Of a DNA stretch of 64,000 bases, positions 60,704 to 64,000 are shown in pieces; position 1 is the stretch's first letter; each line of letters opens with the position of its first letter. The notes under the pieces were generated by a model that worked only from the letters and a program-made list of their open reading frames with translations, made no database searches and was not told the origin of the DNA. Source of the DNA: Aldrovandia affinis. Its lineage: Eukaryota > Chordata > Actinopteri > Notacanthiformes > Halosauridae. The translations under genes and the position numbers were made by a program. Where the stretch lies: positions 189,001-253,000 of the forward strand of contig JAINUG010000227.1 in assembly GCA_029706075.1 (NCBI GenBank). Direction: 5' to 3'.

Positions 60704-63177
60704 GTTGCGTTCATGCCTGTGTGTGTGCGCGCGCGTGTGCATGCCTGTGTGTGTGTGCGCGCATGCCACTTTCTCTTGGAATACACTGAACCTGGAATTT
60801 GCAACAAACAGACACGCAGGTGTCTGTTCATGGCAGTCTGTGTTCCAGCGGGGCACACCCTGATCAACACACACCTGCGCTGCTGCTCACTGTGCCATTA
60901 AAAACACACACATTGTTTTATGAACCATTGAGCTTATTATTGTTTTACATTGCAATGTCACATTCATTTTGCAACCTCCGCTTTTTATTTAATTTGCTTA
61001 CTATTTGGGTCCCTTGGCTACTGTAGCGAATTGCGTATTATGGGCAAAGCTTCCAGTTATTTTTTGAGTTAGTTAAGAGGCTGACACACTTTGCGCATAC
61101 TCCCTGTTTTACTATAACCATTACCTCCCTACAAATCCTACATTTGCATTACAGCATATTGTCTGGGAGTTTTTCATCTTTATATTGATATGTGGGGCAA
61201 ATAAGGACTCAAAATAGCCGTTGCTGTTGGTTACGAGACTTTAGCTGCTGATGATTGGATAAGATGGGGAGTGCTTGTTTCACAGAGCCTGATAAATTTC
61301 GATAGTGGAGCCATACTATTAATAAAGTCTTTATTTATGTAGCACATTTCATACAAAGTTTTGCAGCACAAAGCCAGGTACAGAGATCTAAGTCAAGACA
61401 AAAAATATGAGCAATGGTAATAATAAAAATCAGTAAAAGCAAAATAAAAACAACCAAAAACCATCCAAAGGCAGTCTTAAAGAAGTCCTAAAATTGTCTA
61501 TAGATGGTATTCCTCCAATGAGTTTCAACAGGGCGTTTCACAGTGTAGGAGCATACATTTACGCAGAGCAGGCCGTCATTGGGTGATGTTCGATTTTGTT
61601 TGGACAGGTAATTAATTAACAATGAAGGCACTGTGCTTTATAAACCAATTAAATAACCTTAGAATCAATTCTAAAACTCAACCAGCTTCTCCATTTTGTA
61701 GCAGTTGCAGCTGTTCACTCGATTGTTTGGGAACAAAAGAGCCTTCCTTTCTCTACATTTCTTAAGTGGAAGAAAGCCACATTTGTCACATTTTTTTAAT
61801 GTTTAGCCTAGACCATAGATCTCAAACTCCAGTCCTGGAAGGCTGCAGTTTCTACTGGTTTTTCAGTGCATCTCAGCACCTATGTGATTAGTTTAAGTCA
61901 TTGATTGGCTAAAGACTCCACACACCTTGTTTACATGGGCTAAACTGGCTGCTGATGGAAAGAAAACCTGCAGACACTGAGGCCCTCCAGACATGGAATT
62001 TGAGATCCCTGGCCAAGACGTTGCAAGTTTGAGCCTGGGGCTTTGTCATATTCTGGCTGTGACCAGGAGTTCACCGCTGTTGGACTCCATTAGATTTGTC
62101 CCGGCAGGTGTAGGGTTAAGTTGTTGCCCAAAAAAATCACTTTGAAGGTGCGAGTTTTACCAATTTTGTAAAATATTTTTGAGTTTTTAAAGTTTTTGTT
62201 TCATTTTTTGGTTGCCAATTATACCCTCTATTTCCTTCGATTCACCCTCCCCCACGCTGCCTGTCACTACGGGACAAGTTAATACCTCCGAGGCCGGCAA
62301 TGATCCGCCTTCTCCGAGACTAAACTCGCCGACCTACTTTCTAGGGACCCCCTTCCGCTCCTCGGCGAGTTTGTGCCGGCTCCCTCCCCCTGAGAGGGAA
62401 ACCAGTCACTGCCCCCGACCAGGGCTCCTGGCCAGAGCCGGATTTGCTGCAGTGGGAAACTTAGACCATTACGCCACCCGAGGCCCCTGAGTTTTACCTA
62501 TTTTTACTTGATGCTAATGAGTTTTCCCACCTATACAAATGACCTTGCTAACGCACTGACTTCAATGCAGTTGTGAGTTCCGCTCTCTCACGTGTGCGTG
62601 CTAAATTACGAGTGTATATTTCATAACTTAGCTAGGCTATATTTTAACACGTTAATAAGAATGTATATTTTGCTTAATGGAAGTTGGGCGTCTACATTTA
62701 ACTCCCAGTGAAATCAATCAATCAAATCAATAACGTCATCAAACACATGCTGTTATCAATTATGATAGGGCGATTCAGAACAGTATAACCGTCTCTGTGG
62801 TCCACGTGTGTAACAGATCAATATGTGGCATTGATAAAACTCTGCATTTACAGTGTACCTCGGGTGGTTCATGCTGTCCTCTTATTTGTGCTCCCTGCCT
62901 AACATTACTATTAGTTGCTATTGGTTACCTGTTGCATGAGATCTTCCTGTTTGTGTTTGTTTTGTTTTTTGGGCGAGGTAAGAGTTTGTGCATCCCAGCT
63001 GCCAGTTTATACATTTTTTATGACAAAAATACAGCTTGTGTCTGTAAAGGGTCACTTTGTGTTCTCTGACTAAAATAATCTCTTCCCCTCCCTCTGTTCC
63101 TCCTTTCTTTTACTCTCTCTCTCGTTCGGTCTTTCTCTGTAGGGTCCGGTGGGACTCGGAAGGCAGCCTCCTCAGAG
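58436..63177 (+). CDS. pip5k1a: 5' end of a PIP5K1A-like lipid kinase (first two coding exons, partial)
   Basis: Exon 58436-58481 encodes MASAGPVPSGSVGPT. It joins in phase 1 to the 35-bp exon 63143-63177, which encodes GSGGTRKAASSE and ends in phase 0 before GTAAGC. PIP5K1A makes PI(4,5)P2 from PI4P at the plasma membrane. Mammalian PIP5K1A begins MASASSGP and has SGIKRPMASE at the same exon end, which fits in length and wording. Only 27 residues are visible and the kinase domain lies beyond the window, so the call rests on a short, low-complexity N-terminus and on 1q21-type synteny with ECM1. Another gene with a Gly/Ser-rich start is possible. Confidence 0.5.
60590..60702. repeat. (GT)n / (GTGTGG)n microsatellite
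   Basis: Alternating GT and GTGTGTGG units give way to about 20 pure GT units. The reading frames over it are artefacts. Confidence 0.95.
61814..62011. mobile_element. hAT-type MITE, 198 bp
   Basis: The left end is CATAGATCTCAAACTCCAG and the inverted right end CAGGGATCTCAAATTCCAT. It is flanked by GCCTAGAC (61806-61813) and GCCAAGAC (62012-62019), an 8-bp target duplication with one change. Confidence 0.8.
62190..62490 (-). mobile_element. tRNA-derived SINE (second family), minus
   Basis: On the minus strand it has a head with GGTGGCGTAATGGTCTAA and ends ATAATTGGCAACCAAAAAAT. It matches the 13.7 and 42.3 kb copies in order of segments. Confidence 0.65.
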
Positions 63178-64000
63178 GTAAGCAGAGCATGTGGCCCCGG
63201 GGCAGGGCTGCTCCCTGAGGCCCTAGTTGGGGCTTCCCTGCTATAGGCTCACTTCAGTTCTCCTGTCTTGCACTGTACCTAGGGTGACCAGAATAAAATC
63301 CATGTTGTAGAGCAGAGGGTACATATACAGGTCCGTAAAATGTTGTTTTAAATGGGAATATTATCTGAATAGAAGCGAGGAGAAAACACTGAAATAATAG
63401 CGAGAGAAAGCTGAAACTATGTTTGTTGCCGGGGGGTGGGGTGATCATATCTGTTATGTTATTTTATTACAATGAGGGACAACGTCCGTCAGTGTGGGAC
63501 GCGAGACAACGAGTCAAAATGCGGGACTGCCCTTGCACAATGCTATGGTACATCAAACCCACCGCCGCTTATTTCATCAGGCAGTTTAAAGCAGCCATTG
63601 GCAGGGGCAGAGTTTTACCATTCACCACAGTGCGTGAAACGTAGCTTTAAAACCAGTACAGTGGTGGGCAGTGAAGCTGCCCTTGTGGGTAATACCAACC
63701 TGTCTCTTTTAACGTGCAGAGATCATTCAACGGTTTCTAATGTTGGAAATCTTGATTTAGTCTTGGTTAATCTGCAGAGTTGGGGTCATTTCCACTTCAG
63801 TTTGGGCAATACAGGAAGGTGATGACAATTCTATGAATGAATTGCCCATAATGTTCTGTGAGGATTTCTTCAGTAATTCAAGTGAATTTCAGTTTCCTCA
63901 ATTCATTGTCGGAATGGACAGAATTAAAACAGAAATTGAGCCCCCAAACCCTCTTACCCTGGTTGAGGAAGACTGAACCCCTTCTCTCAGTCTCTGGCAA

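Larger units (their letters stand above)
58482..63142. other. intron 1 of the pip5k1a candidate
   Basis: Apart from a GT microsatellite, a MITE and a SINE listed separately, and a possible LINE-like end near 61320-61530 (TTTATTTATGTAGCACATTTC), I recognise nothing. From 63178 to the window end is the next intron, where I see no exon. Confidence 0.5.

Noticed and set aside
60522..60901. Open frames rich in Cys, Val and Gly
   Set aside because: Translations of the GT/GTGTGG microsatellite in an intron.

Overview
This is a vertebrate, almost certainly teleost fish, genomic window. It is AT-rich and dominated by introns and intergenic DNA. Short exons have clean GT-AG boundaries, dinucleotide microsatellites are abundant, and fish-type tRNA-derived SINEs with the 'GTAAGTCGCTCTGGATAAGAGCGTCTGCTAAATG'-like tail (given here only by description in the entries) recur on both strands, together with hAT MITEs and a Tc1 fossil. 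No prokaryotic, viral or CRISPR feature was seen.

Layout. (1) 362-1866, minus: a complete three-exon microseminoprotein gene of the MSMP (PC3-secreted microprotein) type, 133 aa with ten mature cysteines. (2) 1.9-17.9 kb: a long intergenic stretch of repeats (SINEs, a 303-bp hAT MITE, pyrimidine tracts, microsatellites) with no gene I can support. (3) 17.9-32.3 kb, plus: an FCGBP/zonadhesin-like secreted mucus-type protein (about 1374 aa) made of four VWD-C8-TIL modules behind a signal peptide. (4) 37.1-46.1 kb, minus: its inverted paralogue (about 1384 aa), with the same signal-peptide exon followed by an intact IgGFc-binding N-terminal domain and three VWD modules. The two genes converge tail to tail and share promoter, 5' UTR exon, signal exon and several introns, so they form a large inverted duplication. 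(5) 46.1-54.4 kb: intergenic repeats, including an 878-bp hAT element inside a SINE tail. (6) 54454-55713, plus: a very short ECM1-like gene (158 aa). (7) 58436 onward, plus: the 5' end of a gene whose first two coding exons fit PIP5K1A. ECM1 and PIP5K1A both lie in human 1q21, which supports both calls.

Biology. The inverted pair is the most interesting region. Both encode cysteine-rich gel-forming proteins expected to be secreted into mucus, but they differ at the N-terminus. The minus gene keeps the IgGFc-binding domain. In the plus gene this domain is absent and the remnant of its first codons is joined directly to an extra VWD domain. They also differ in GDPH self-cleavage motifs and in a TIL cysteine pair. 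One short intron is nearly identical between them, which suggests gene conversion.

Coordinates of exons were placed by reading splice sites and checking that phases join. Similarity calls rest on remembered family motifs, not on a search.
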